Of a stretch of DNA of 64,000 nucleotides, positions 44,600 through 56,737 are shown piece by piece. The stretch is taken from the NCBI GenBank assembly GCA_911728435.2, contig OU452205.1, forward strand, positions 17,738,260 through 17,802,259, in the 5' to 3' direction. This stretch comes from Apoderus coryli. Its lineage: Eukaryota > Arthropoda > Insecta > Coleoptera > Attelabidae. The notes under the pieces are model-generated. The model saw only the letters and a list, made by a program, of their open reading frames with translations. It was not told the DNA's origin and did no database searches. A program made the position numbers and the translations under genes. The stretch's first letter is position 1; each line of letters begins with the position of its first letter.

Positions 44600-46974
44600 A
44601 AGTAATACAATTATTGACGGCTGTGGTATTGCAATTTCCGTCTTTAATTGGCATTGGTATTGCAAATGATCTTAAGTCCAACTTCATCGGTGTTTTTTTA
44701 CAGCAAATATGTATAAATATTTACAAGGCTTGTGCATTTAGTACTAACATCTTCCTCGAAAATAAACTAACATCTCATCAATGCAGCAGTCCTAATGAAT
44801 ATAAGTACGTTTTAACAGTGTTTGACAAATTGTTCAAAATGTTCAGATATGGGATTCATAGGATTCTTCTTTTTTTCTTTGGTCACGATTGAGCGAGTGA
44901 TTAAAATGGAAACTCTCTCTTCCAGTCCTATCAGGGGCATATATTGTTTAAAATATTCTCGTGACCTGACACAAATACGCATCTACCACAGTGTAAAATA
45001 ATAAATCAATAAATGCTTTTAATTCAATGATATTTAAAATTTGGTGTGCTGCTTTACACAAATCCTGCACTTTTTCTTTTTGTGACTTTATTTTCTTACT
45101 AGTCCACCTCACAATATGATAAGAAAAAAAGTAATATATCTGCAGATATATTCACAGTTCTAAAGATTTCGCTTCGTCCTTAAAAAGGGGCGGCGCATCT
45201 ATTAAAGTTGGTACACGTAATGCTTTTTTGTCCTACTGCGCGAGAAAGCTTTAATGACCTTAAACTATTTTCTGCTGTTAGTTTTTAAACTTCTTTCTTC
45301 ATCAGAATTTTTACACATGCTTTTTTGTTTGCAGTCTGTATCATATTTCCTCGGTCCGGGAATACCTAAGCTTTCACTAAGCCATTGTAAACCAATTGAT
45401 TCATGATTGATGGATCCGTCATAAATGCATAATAATAAAAATGTTACACTTCTAACGAAAAATAGTTGCGTTGTTATTCTAGTTCGGTCACGATGACCTC
45501 TCAAATATTTTGACAAGTTGATAAGTGTGAAGTGAAATAATTATAAGGGGTGGCCACCCATTAGACTATTTCCCAGACTACTTGGATTTAAATTTTGTAA
45601 ATTTCGGCAACATTGTTTTCGAGTCTGGTCTCTTCTAATAAAACAAGTTTTTTATTATTTTATATAGATACTTATAACACCTCATATATTATTACATTTT
45701 CAGATTCTAGATATAATTTCTGTATAATGACATATAATTGTACATACGGAATAAAGCCTATTATTATTATTATACTATGCAAGTTCTGCAGTTTTTAAAT
45801 TGACGTTTTATGACCCAAAAATAATCAGAAATATTTTTTATTAATAAATTTTCGTATTCTTCCCTGTAAAGGAATGTCAATATATTATAGTAGTTTTCGA
45901 CATAAAAGCTTAAACCGGACATGATTTGCTTTCTTCTTTATAAGTATTTTTTTATTGGAATTCTTTTTCACTAGATTGTAAGTCGATATGGTAGCTAACA
46001 TCCTTAAAACGTTTTAGCTGTACAAAAACCATATCCGAACGATAATACTATAGCAAATTAATTTCCATTAAATTAATATTCCCTTGACATTTAATATTTA
46101 TCTATTGACTACCTACGTACAGTCTAAAATAAAAATATTCACAATTAATTAATGTCCAATATAGCATCAGCTAGTCAATTTGTTTTAAAAATGTTATTAT
46201 TAGCATTTTTTATAAGTTGTTGTTATTCGCTCTCATATTTCAGTTTTCATTATAAACGATATTTGTTTTTCTTTAATAACGTTTCAATTAAACAACGATT
46301 TGTATGTACCTCTGATTTATTGCAGTATATAATCAATTAATTGAAATAACAAAGTTTTGTGTGTGTGTGTGCTTTGAAACCATTAGGTACACTATAATTT
46401 ATTAATTGCACTTATTTTTAACATTTCTTTAGAATGAGTTTTTATAGTCTGCATACGTTTTAAATAATTCATGTTAGTACAGGTAAACGAGTTATTTTAT
46501 CAAAATAGGAATGCGTAAGTAGTTATTACTTTTTCATGGCAGTCACGTAAAATAGTACTTTCTTATGGTGAATATCATCCTGTGGACAGGAAATACGGGC
46601 CATTCTCTAAATAAGGAGGAGCCGAAAATCATTTCACAAGTCTAAGACCTCTTTGATCTCTAAACACAGTTTTAAACTGACTTCAACTTTTTTTTTTTCT
46701 GAAGTAATCCATCTATCGAGGAGTGAATGTTATTATTTGAATAAAACGACGTCTACTCCACAAAATGATCTTTATATATACGTTGAAATTCATATTAGTT
46801 GCCAGACATGTTTCGGACTACACGTCCATCATCAGTGGCTAAGGAACCTTGTATAATATAGTTAAATGTGAGGGTTACACTTCATATGAAATTAACATAG
46901 AGATTATATATTGGTTTTTGATTTGAACTTTTATACAATATCTGTAAAATAATGACTGGTATGATATAAACTGT
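44600..46974. other. Intron or intergenic stretch, no recognised gene
   Basis: An 83-codon minus-strand frame (45265-45516; SVTFLLLCIYDGSINHESIG, LQWLSESLGIPG) looks like a possible transposon relic, but I do not recognise it. A (TTA)n run at 45756-45772 and a (GT)n run at about 46359-46371 are present. Confidence 0.4.
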
Positions 46975-47344
46975 AAGAAGACACACATACTAATTGTCAG
47001 TAAAAATACCATTGGAAACTTACAGTTCACCGCCAGCAATGTGGCTCTCACGGTAGCCGAGACAGTTACATACCTGGGCTGTACCTTGAATAAGGATTGG
47101 GATCACTCTCGAGAAATAAGATGCAGAATCGAAAAAGCAAGAGGTACATTCAACAAGATGCGTAACATACTATGCAGCTTATCCTGCAGGGAAAAATAGA
47201 GGGTCGAAGGTCAGCAGGACGCAGACGAATATCATGGCTGCGAAATCTGCGAACATGGACCGGAATGACGTCAACAGCACTATTCAGAGCGGCTGTGAAT
47301 ATAGTGATTTGGACCAATGTGATAGCCAACATCCACAGAGGATA
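46975..47344 (+). pseudogene. RTE-like non-LTR retrotransposon, C-terminal scrap
   Basis: Reads CKKTHILIVSKNTIGNL, then VAETVTYLGCTLNKDWDHSR and IRCRIEKARGTFNKMRNILC. After a deletion it reads ILQGKIEGRRSAGRRRISWL, RNLRTWTGM, and stops after ANIHRG. The GKIEGRR-GRR--SWLRN-R-WTG ending is typical of an RTE-like LINE. Confidence 0.72.
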
Positions 47345-48159
47345 GGCACTTTAAGAAGAAGAATGACTTAATTAGGATGTGATGTAATATTATTATACTT
47401 GTTGGAATCTTACCATTTTTTGGAAAGTTAGTGTTAAATTATTAAAATGAAAAAATAAAAATAAAATGGATTTAAATTATTTGACTTTGTAGATCATTTC
47501 TACTTGTATCATTAGTTTTTTTCCTTCTTTTTCCCATCTTCGAGGAAAATGGTAAATTTGAAGTGATCTGGTAAGAGCCCACCAGTACAGTCGCTTACGG
47601 ATTACAAACAAGAAAAACAACAAAATGTCGAGTGGTGAGGGTGAAGATAGTTGTATATATATTAAGGTTTCAGCCAAAGCTACACATTTGGTGTCTTAGG
47701 TGAGGTGAGGTGAGGAAGTCAAATGAGGTGAGTAGATGAGGGATGTTTAGGTTATAATGTATTAAGTGAGTGAATTTTTGGTAAGATATTGAGAGAAATT
47801 ATTTGTTATATGTGAAGTCCATGATTTAATGTCTTTTATATTTATTTATTTTTTTAATATAAAATACATTAATATTATTTTTATTTTGTTTTGTAAGAAT
47901 CGTTAGCGATGTCCATCGTAGACAATCAACAAATATTATTTGAGATATAGTTGGTGAACTAACTAAGAGGATGTTCTAACAGTCATGTAGGATAGTTTTA
48001 AATTTCGTCAATCAATCTCAGGTCATCATTTAACACTTCACTGGTATACAGATGGCACGACTGTTTTTCATTTTCTTAACAATTTTCATAGATATTAATG
48101 AAATTTATAATACGAAAATATAAGTTACCGTTAGAAAGAACTAGGTTTAAAATACTTAC
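47345..48159. other. Non-coding stretch
   Basis: Contains a short GGTGA/GGTGAG tandem patch at 47698-47717. Nothing else supported. Confidence 0.45.
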
Positions 48160-48361
48160 TGTAGGAAAAGTTATTGCTGGAGTTCTCGTTATCATAACAT
48201 CTTGTAAAACTTTCTTATTGTTGTCAATATCGGAAAATGCTATTGATGAAAATCTTGGCACACGTCTATGGTCGTGCGATGTAACTTTCTTGATGGCATG
48301 TTCCCACAAGTGTTTTGTTGTAGATTGTTGAGGCTGGTTTTGCTGACTACTTTCGTTTTGA
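48160..48361 (-). CDS. Ac78C-like: Probable adenylyl cyclase N-terminal exon
   Basis: One base plus 67 codons between a strong acceptor (T-run, ACAG) and a consensus donor (GTAAGTATT). It reads QNESSQQNQPQQSTTKHLWE, HAIKKVTSHDHRRVPRFSSI, AFSDIDNN and ends FPT at phase 0, matching the phase-0 start of the exon at 20843-21047. LWEHAIKKVTSHDHR resembles the short conserved N-terminal block LLWQTAVRHITEQ of vertebrate ADCY8 as I remember it. If right, the intron to the next exon is 27 kb and carries the whole pogo/BEL nest. It could instead be an exon of another minus-strand gene. Confidence 0.55.
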
Positions 48362-49031
48362 CTGTAAAAAAAAACTCAAATAATATTGGTGTATCACTAT
48401 ATTTTCGTATTTTTGAATCTTTCTTATATACCTATTTTTAAAGTTTATCTACTAGGGTAAACTACCCAATGATTGGCACACTAAGGGAACTGTAGTAATA
48501 AAACTAACTTAAAAATAATAATGTGCATTTCATATGGTTGATATATTTTTTCCCGAATCCTTATCAATTTAAGACCATTTATTTTAATATTTTTTAACCA
48601 TATCTTGATTGCTAAGGCTGAATTAAAATTAATTTTGCGAAAATTCAAATTTTCCAATTATTGGCAGTCATACGCTATTCATTGGCACTATATATTTTCC
48701 AATTATTGGCACCAAATATTATGTGGCAATTAAGCACCTAGGTACTTAGTTAGTGACCTATATAGCTAATTTAATGTTAATACTTTAAACGATTACCTAC
48801 ACTTCTACAATTAATGTTTCTACTAAGTTCCTACTTACCTAGGTATCTGATTTAAACTAAAAAATCAGTATAAAAAAAGCATTTATTTTAATCAAAATAT
48901 ACGTACAAAACACAAAAGACTTGTGAATTACAAACTACAAATACTATTATTTTTTGAAATAAAATACACATTCTTGTAAAAACAAAAATCATTTACCTAG
49001 GTAAACAATAAAAGAAAAAAACTTGTTAATC

Positions 49032-49215
49032 TTAATTGGGTCTACATTTTATACAAGTGGTACAAATAAACTTTTTTTTATACATTTTGTATTTAGTTAA
49101 GCAGCTAACATGATACGTCCTAGTACAGTTTTGGCATTTTATTCCTATGTTTGTTCTATAAATATTCGTACAAATAAAACATAGCCCTCGCGGAACGACC
49201 GTATTGTTTTCTGGT
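49032..49215 (-). pseudogene. C-terminal PHD-like finger of the pogo-type element
   Basis: Minus-strand frame: VPRGLCFICTNIYRTNIGIK, CQNCTRTYHVSCLTKYKM, FICTTCIKCRPN, stop. The C-x2-C..C-x2-C..H-x2-C..C-x2-C spacing is that of a PHD-type finger and parallels the finger in the pogo element at 35200-35407. Confidence 0.7.
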
Positions 49216-49509
49216 AAACGTGGTGATGGCCGTTCAGGACTCTCTTCAAACAGATTTCTTATGTGAGAAACATTAGTTTTTATGGTCGGAGTTATAATAA
49301 TGTCGGTGGAATTTTGTAAGATATTATTATTATTATTGTTGGTAGTATCAAAGCTATTACAAGGAGTGCAGTTAGAATTGGCATTGAAACCGGACGTTTT
49401 ATGAGGTATAACAGATTTATTTAGAGAAGTGTTGTCAGAATCTCTACTCTTTGGCTAGTTTTTCAAGGTTTTTAGAATATTAGAGTGGTTCTGTTATCTG
49501 CATCCAAGA

Positions 49510-49804
49510 AATTTTTTACAGAAGCCTGAATATCTACTTTTCTTCGTGGGAAGCCCTTTCTATGGCTATCTAAAATCCATTCAACCAGTTTGTTTTCTTC
49601 GTCATTTGTTAAATATGTATTTCATCCAAGTTCTGGTTTTGAAAACTTAGGACATAAATGATATTGGAGGGTTTGCCTTGGAATACCATACCTCACAGCA
49701 ACGGTTTTCTTTGGTACGCCGTTTCTCACTTCAGTTAATGCTTTCTGAAGCAATTCTTCGCTATATGATTTTGTATACTTTGTATCTTTCTTTACCTTTG
49801 GCAT
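49510..49804 (-). pseudogene. pogo-type transposase N-terminus (psq HTH)
   Basis: ATG at 49804: MPKVKKDTKYTKSYSEELLQ, KALTEVRNGVPKKTVAVRYG, IPRQTLQYHL, a pipsqueak-type HTH. A frame change near 49625 is followed by LTNDEENKLVEWILDSHRKG, FPRRKVDIQASV, the second HTH. The DDE core is absent. Confidence 0.8.
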
Positions 49805-50486
49805 CTATAAAGTTAAAAAGAGAATAATACAGACTTTTATTATTTTTGGAACAAAGGAATTCGAGAAGAGAAGGTAAATTTAAAAGTTGTTCCTATTTAT
49901 AAAAATTCAAAGCACATATTTAATTTTATTTGATACCTAGGTAGGTATACCTAAATATTTTTTGCATAAAATGCATTTTAGTTCCTAAAACTAAATTGTA
50001 TTTTGGCCAATGTTAGGAACATCAAAAATAAGACAAATTCCATATTTCGGCACCAATGCTAATAATTAGATTATTTTAAGTTTTGCTTTCCTAATGTTGG
50101 CACCCTATAAATTGGCGCTAAATCGAAATTTTTATTACTGAAATTATGATAAAACAAAACTAATAAGGTCCATAAAAGTATGTATCAATTTGTGCTATAT
50201 ATAACAAGACCGCACATAATTTGGAAATCGCTTAAAGATTGCGGTAGCCTTACGAAAAACTTAAAATCTTACCTTGTATGGTAACAACGTCTCAACAAAC
50301 ACACATAACATCTGCCATCTTAGTTTTACGGAACATGCGCAGTCATTTACTAAAAGGGGACAAGTTGCCAGATTTAAAAAAAAATATCTTATTTTAGAAA
50401 TTCCACTTATATTGTCTTTATTATTACAGTTTAAAACAAGTGTGCCAACCGATGGTCGAGTGCCAACATTTGGGTGTTTTACCCTA

Positions 50487-51772
50487 CATCTATACATCCC
50501 CAAAAAGATTAATTTTAAAAATATTGGTTTATGTAATTTTATATGCATTTGTACGAAATTGATATAAATATAATTATGGAAATTCTATTCAATATAATGA
50601 CTTTGTTCAACAATATTGAGCACAATGTTAATTTTTTCTGTATCGTGCAAATTTTACTATTTTTAACGAAATTGTATGATAATATTTTTTTTGTGGTTTT
50701 TGTGTAATATACTAGATTAACTTTTACCTAATAGAGTCATTAACTCCACATAAAAACTTTAAAAAAATGTTATTTATGTCAAAAAATATTTTAATAAAAA
50801 GTTCGAAAATAATATATTTTTTGAATAATCAATAATAGATCTGAAAAATGTGAGTACTCAGTAAAGTATTTTGTAATGAAATCAATTAAAAAAATTTGTA
50901 TTATTTTGTCTAGATGCAGTTTTGTCAAAATTGGTTTTATTTGATGAATAAAATTATTTTTTCATACATTGTATTTTAAGAAAAATTGGAATAAAATCAA
51001 AACGCTTTGGATTTATGTATGTGAACTCTTGTGAAACTTTTATGTTTGATACACAATTCAAAAAGACAACAAAATAATTTTAAGGATGAATTAAATGACC
51101 GAATTTATAAGAGATTTTATTTGTGGGGTAGACGTCATTTCATTCATCCTTGAGAGAAAATTTTTTGACAGTTTTCTAACATTATGATGTTCATATTGAA
51201 ACCATCCATTCTTATTACTTTTTGAACTACAACAATTTACTCAGTCACTTTTTTAACTATGCTTTTCTCGAAGATTAATTTCTCACTCAATCTGTGTGGA
51301 AGGAAATTCAGACTATCCCTTTTGTGTTGAAAACAGGTCATATTTATACTGGTTATATATATTTATGTGTATTAAAAATGTTTCTATAATTTAATAATCA
51401 CTTTTTTCTAAATTACTAAGGGTAGGGCACTACAAACGCGTCGGTATGTTGCGACCAAATTATTGCAATTTCATAATAGCTTAATTCTAAAATAGGTAGC
51501 ATATAATATACACACCCTGTATATTACTGTATAATAATTAGTTAACGTTTGAAACATTGTTAATTAGCTGCAACAATTAGTAATCGTATACATTGTATTG
51601 ATTCTTAATATTGAGGTTGGTTTAAAAAATATTTTTACAAATATTGAAAACCTGCGAAGATTTAGCCTCTTATTTTGTCTCTAAATTTCAAAAATATAAC
51701 AATATATAAGGTGTTTCATTTAAAAATAAAACAAAACTTTAATAATCCCGTATCCGTTCTGTCGCATACTAT
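50487..51772. other. Very AT-rich non-coding stretch
   Basis: No ORF or repeat recognised apart from one ACACCCTGTATATTACTG patch at 51510 related to the ACAGGGTG ends seen elsewhere. Confidence 0.45.
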
Positions 51773-52547
51773 ACAGGGTGTTAGTAAATAATTACGACAA
51801 ACTTCAGCGGGTAATTCTGCATGAAAAAATAATGACAGTTTGCTATAAAAACATAATATGTCCGCAAATGCTTCGTTTTTCTTAAAAACTGAAGATTGAT
51901 TGATTGCTCTGAAACCGGTGGAGATATGCAAATGAAATTTAGTGAGTCTTAAGAGGTAGTTATTGCGCATTAAGCGCAAGCAATTAATAATTTTAAGTTC
52001 ATCAGTGGAGCGCATGCGGGTAATAATCTCAATATTTTTAAAGAAAAAAATGGTACGCCACTGGAATTTGTCAAATAAATAATCATTTTGCAATTCATCG
52101 TTCAATTTGTGATAAAAAATCTCTCTTGCTGTTTTATCGTAGGGGGCATTGTCTTTGTGCAAAAAAATTTTTTATCACAAATTGAACGAGGAATTGCAAA
52201 ATGATTTTTAATTTCAAAAATTCCAGTGGCGGACCTTTTTTTTTTCTTCAAAAAAAAACAAAAAAATTGAGATCATTACCCGTATGCGCGCCACTGATGA
52301 ACATAAAATTCTTAATTGCATGTCAAAAAATGCGCAATAACTACCTCTTAAACCCGCTAAATTTCATTTGCATATCTCCACCGGTTTCAGAGCAATCAAT
52401 AAATCTTCAGTTCTTAAGAAAAACTTTAACAGTATCTCAGCAGAAAACGAAGCATTTGCAGACATGTGTTTATATACCAAACTGTCATTATTTTTTCATG
52501 TAGAATTACCTCTTGAAGTTTGTCGCACTTATTTACTAACACCCTGT
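51773..52547. mobile_element. Giant palindromic (foldback) MITE, 775 bp
   Basis: Two arms of about 350-380 bp are inverted copies of each other around a 46-base loop (52121-52166). Ends: ACAGGGTGTTAGTAAATAA, then CGACAAACTTC, on both sides; flanked by TA/TATA. Matching internal blocks include GAAAAAATAATGACAGTTTG, GGTTTCAGAGCAATCAAT (inverted), GCATATCTCCACCGGTTTC and ATTTGTGATAAAAAAT. Arms differ by scattered substitutions and small indels. Mirror-image minus/plus frames in the arms are shadows, not genes. Confidence 0.9.
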
Positions 52548-52639
52548 ATATATTCCCTATTTTACAATGCAGCTATAGATATTATAAATCTACATAATGT
52601 CAAATTACAATAAATTTCAAAATCGTTATAGTTTGGAAA

Positions 52640-53760
52640 CAAGACACTATGCCATTGGGTTGGACTTCAGTTTCTGTCAGGAGTCTTGTAATTGCTGATG
52701 TGCAGCAGCATTACCACGTTCAAAAATCTCACGCACAGGCTTCCAACGAAGGAGAAATCCAAACGTCACTTCAAAAGCCCTGCGGCGATCGGGGATTCGC
52801 GACGGGAGCAGTATTGTGTGATTTGGAAGCTCCTAGTGAGAAACGTATGGCGACTGTATGACGACCGTTCATGAGCAGTTCTTTTTAGGATCTACTCTGC
52901 TCACCCCGCATGGGAAGGGGGCTATAAATATAGTCCGCCCCTCCGCCTATCTGGATAATCACGTCCAGACGGTGCACCATTTGGGGTCGAAATATTAATA
53001 CAGTTAAACATTTGAACTTTGCGACATGGAACGTCGTCACACTCATGGATACTAACACTAGTTATAGACCAGAACGACGCACGTCAATTATATCCCGTGA
53101 ACGAAAACGATTCAGCATTGACATTGCTGCATTAAGTGAAACCAGAAGATAAGGTGAAGGTCAATTGAAAGAACATAGTGGGTGCTATACTTTCTTTTGA
53201 AAACGAAAAAACGACAATCAGCCCCGTATCCATGGTGTCAGATTTGCCATTAAAAACGACCTAATTAGTTATTTGGACCAAATACCATCGGCGAGCCACA
53301 ATTATAAGCGCGTGCGCGCCAATCATGGACACCGACGAAGAATTGAAAGAGGAATTCTATTCCTAGCTTGATAGAGTGCTGGCCAACGTTCCTGACTCCG
53401 ACAAGGTCATCCTGCTACGAGCCTCCAGCCATCTGTCTAAAGGACAATCGAGCGAAACTGTGTGTCCAACAACACCTGCAGGACAAGCTCTCGGAAGAAT
53501 ATCCGGATGAAATTGAAGAACACTGGTCGTTATTTAGGTCCACCATACTCTCTGATGGTGAGGAGATGCAAGCTTATATCCAACGAAAACATCAGGATTG
53601 GTTCAACGAAAATGATGAAGAGTTAAGACTAATAGACACTAAGCGTAAAGCATTCATCACCTGGCATAATGGCCACAACTCTCAACATCAAAAATGCGTA
53701 TTTTTCAAATGGCGAAGTCTGAAGTACCACGAAGAACTCGATATCGGAAGAATCGGTGGC
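52640..53760 (+). mobile_element. LINE 5' fragment: leader, endonuclease and linker
   Basis: A GC-richer leader (52640-52985) precedes a broken apurinic-type endonuclease: FATWNVVTLMDTNTSYRPER at about 53017, then RKRFSIDIAALSETRR, IHGVRFAIKNDLISYL. After a gap the linker is open (53440-53680): RAKLCVQQHLQDKLSEEYP, IQRKHQDWFNENDEELRLID. RT is absent. Similar in type to the RTE-like scrap at 46975, possibly the other end of the same family. Confidence 0.68.
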
Positions 53761-54077
53761 CAACAGCACCAGAGCTCTTCGTCGCATCTTTATCCACTAA
53801 ATCTAGAACATTTTCTATTTGTTCTAAATCCTGTTGAATGGCTCGTTTAGCACTTGGAAGCTTTCCGGTCTCGCAGAGTTTGCTGAAAACTCTGATGAAG
53901 CACTGAACCGAAAAGGTACGTGATATTAATAAAAAAGTGCTTCAAATCAATGAACGTCAACATTAAATTTGAGCCGATGATGGGTGACATTAATACAATG
54001 AACGTTCGTATATAAATTCGGTAGCGAATTCTGTACGTTGAATAAATAAATAAAGAACATAAATTTATGCTCGCCGG

Positions 54078-54352
54078 TTATTGATCTTACGAATGATGGA
54101 CATTAATTTATAACTCCTGTACGTTAAAACTATGTTACCAGGTTGTTAATGTTACGAACGATGAAGATTAGTTTATGTCTCCAATACGTAAAACCGATGT
54201 TAGCTGGTTATTAATGTTACGAACGATGAACATTAATTAATCTATGACTTTTGTACATTAAACCGATGTCTGAAGGTTATTAATGTTACGAACGATAAAC
54301 ATGAATCTATGACTTTTGTACGTTAAACCAATGTTAGCTGATTATTACATTG
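54078..54352. repeat. Tandem repeat, about 65-bp unit, four copies plus a partial
   Basis: Unit starts at 54078, 54143, 54208, 54277 and 54342 (periods 65, 65, 69, 65). The core is TTATTAATGTTACGAACGAT followed by GAACATTAAT, then a TTTGTACGTTAAACCGATGT block and TAGCTGG. Weaker related sequence extends left to about 53965. Confidence 0.85.
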
Positions 54353-54689
54353 GGTTATAATAATTGTTTTACGTAATTGTGTTCGTCGGAAATTATTATT
54401 ACGAAAGATTGAGATTATTGTTCTGTATTCAATCAATAATCGCGAGCATATAGATACATATGTATTATGTGTACTGCAAAGTGCAGTATGGTGCAAATAT
54501 ACTAGTACCAATGGTTAGAGAACTTAAAAGCCCAAATAAGACTCAAAATTATCTTGCTGTACGTCCATTGATTTGATGCACCTGCTTTGTAAATAAATTA
54601 AATCATATTTGTACGACACTCGAAATCTAAAGGCTTTATTTTTAATTTAGTTAATATTAAATGCTAAACATGTCAGATTCGTCTGTCGT

Positions 54690-55627
54690 CTGAGGAGAAA
54701 AGGGAGAAAAAACTATATTTGGAAACTAAAGTCCGCGGAAATTCTTCTAAACAAGTTGGAAATTATGCAAGGGAAAATATCACAATACCGTCTTTTATTC
54801 ATGATGTTGATAATATTAATGATTTTTTTGTGGCCACTTCTACCAACAATCCGGACCCAGGAACGATCACTTTTTACTTAGGTAATAAAATTAGGCCTGA
54901 TATTAACTTTGAATTTACAATGGTGGATCATGGGGAGATACTCGTACTTGATGCATTGCTTGGGATAAGTCAAATGCTGTAGGCAGTGACATGATCAGTA
55001 TTGATATGCTAGTAGTAGTAGTTGTCCGTTTATAATGCCCTTTATACAGCATCTAGTTAATTACTATATAGAAACGAGGAACTTCGCAACATGTTGGAAA
55101 GACGCCAATGTCATTTCAATCCCAAAACTAAAACTCCATCAACATTTAAGGATGTTATAGACCGATTAATATACTCCCAGCGATCTCCAAGGTTATTGAG
55201 AGAGTGATCTGCAATCAAATGAAAACATATCTTGATGGGCATGGGTTGTTGTCGGAGGTCCAGTCTGGGTTCCGTCAGGGTCACAGTTGCTCCACGACAT
55301 GACTTAAAATACAGGATGATGCATTGAGGGCGGTAGATCAGGGTCGATTGACGGCAGTCTGTTGTGTCTCTACTCGGAACATATGTGAATGATAGTCAGG
55401 TTGTCATTTTGGGAACGGCAGTGTCTGGGCCTAGGACATTGCGTAGTGCCGCAGGGCATCCAGGAATCATTGCCTTTTTTTATGTATCAGGGTTTTTGTT
55501 GTTGTTATTATTATGCAGTTATCTTTAGTATTGCTAATATGTTAAGCTAGGAGGCTGAGCATCGACTTCGCCTTTTGTGTAACTTTTCGAAGTTCTCAAT
55601 AAAGTCATTTATTATATTATTATTATT
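54690..55627 (+). mobile_element. LINE fragment with RT fingers and (ATT)n tail
   Basis: The linker is open at 54719-54982 (VDNINDFFVATSTNNPDPGT). Frameshifts then give PFIQHLVNYYIETRNFATCW, KDANVIPIPKLK, VICNQMKTYLDGHGLLSEVQ, SGFRQGHSCST. The palm core is deleted; a short 3' UTR and (ATT)n tail (55608-55627) close it. The tail type is as in the LINEs at 6787 and 42262. Confidence 0.78.
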
Positions 55628-56536
55628 AATCAAAAGAACAGGTTTTTAAGTAAACAGTGTGCACCTTTAGAATAGACTTATAGAACCCATAAGTACGGTT
55701 GAATTGCAGATTTTCTTCCTTTAAGGTTTATTATATGTTATTCTATTTCTTGAACTGTTTTAGCACAAAATAAAAAAGATTCTTGAGAGTCTTTTATTGT
55801 GTACTTTAAATGGCTTATCTTTCTACTGGCACCTTTGGAACATAGCTTAGCGGATAGCACTAAATATCCATGAATAGCCCATAAAATTTCTCCCCTCGTA
55901 TCGGCGGGTTTTCAACATTACATAGGAATACCGCACTGTGTTTTTTTCGTTTTAAACTGACTTTAGTTTTGTACTTTACTAAATGGTACTTATATAAAAG
56001 GATTACTACTGACCTTATATTTCTATATTTGTTGTATTATTTGGGAACAAATTTTAAAAATAGATTTAGGAACACACTTCACTTTTCAACTGTATACATT
56101 TAACTAAACAAAAAAAAAGGACGCGTAAACAAAAAGTCTATGAGAATGTCATAATGTCAATGTTTTGAGTATTCAGTCTATGGTCCGGGTGCATTGATTT
56201 GCGCGCGTTATTCAGAATTTAACGGTTAGGTTCGTAAAATTAATGCTTAGCATCCATTGAATCAACGATGATCGTTTATTAGTTTTTATGTTCGCTGTTC
56301 ATAGGTGTATGATTTACAAATTATTGTGTTAAAGGCGAAGAGCATAAATTAATAAATTTAAAACATTGAAGCAATAAATAGTGACATTATATTGATGAAA
56401 AAAAAACATAAATTTTCGATATCTTGCATTTATTGATTAATGTTTCATCGTACATTGTTTCTATGTATGACATTATTAATTTATGATAAAAATTCATTGT
56501 AACAGTGACCAATTCATAATATTAATGTTCAAAATA
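55628..56536. other. Non-coding stretch
   Basis: No gene or repeat recognised. Confidence 0.45.
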
Positions 56537-56737
56537 TTGATGACAACCATTCATTGGTTTTACGTACAATATTTTTTTCAGTGAGGCTTTTCTGTTCGGT
56601 GTTCTTTCATCTATAAATCGTTCACGATATTCTTCAGCAGCCGCTCTAGCATTCAAATTACGCAAATCATAAATAAAAACCATATTGACGTATTCGAGAT
56701 GTGAATATTTTATAAAATTAAAATGATGCAAATCCAA
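56537..56737 (-). pseudogene. DUF4817-type N-terminus of a Tc1-like transposase
   Basis: YVNMVFIYDLRNLNARAAAE, EYRERFIDERTPNRKAS. The xMVFIYG-x-NARAA-x-YxERFPxRR-PN pattern is the DUF4817 helix-turn-helix linked to insect Tc1-like transposases. No catalytic part follows. Confidence 0.65.

Larger units (their letters stand above)
48455..50484 (-). mobile_element. Second pogo-type element, internally deleted (2030 bp)
   Basis: Inverted ends GGGTAAACTACCCAATGATT-GGCAC (left) and, inverted, GGGTAAAACACCCAAATGTT-GGCAC (right), with TA on both sides (48453-48454, 50485-50486). TTGGCAC is repeated many times inside both ends (48661, 48683, 48704; 50097, 50111). It carries the N-terminus and C-terminus of a psq/pogo transposase on the minus strand, with the catalytic middle missing. 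Confidence 0.82.

Noticed and set aside
45265..45516. Possible protein-coding gene (83 codons, minus strand)
   Set aside because: No splice context or recognised domain; loosely resembles transposon-encoded debris, so not called as a gene.
48076..48159. Extension of the open frame beyond the donor at 48160
   Set aside because: A consensus GTAAGT donor ends the exon; the rest is AT-rich with no conservation expected.
51716..52613. Mirror-image ORFs on both strands
   Set aside because: They are products of the palindromic element and have no domain or codon signal.
54078..54352. CRISPR array
   Set aside because: Units are contiguous and near-identical with no unique spacers, and the genome is eukaryotic.
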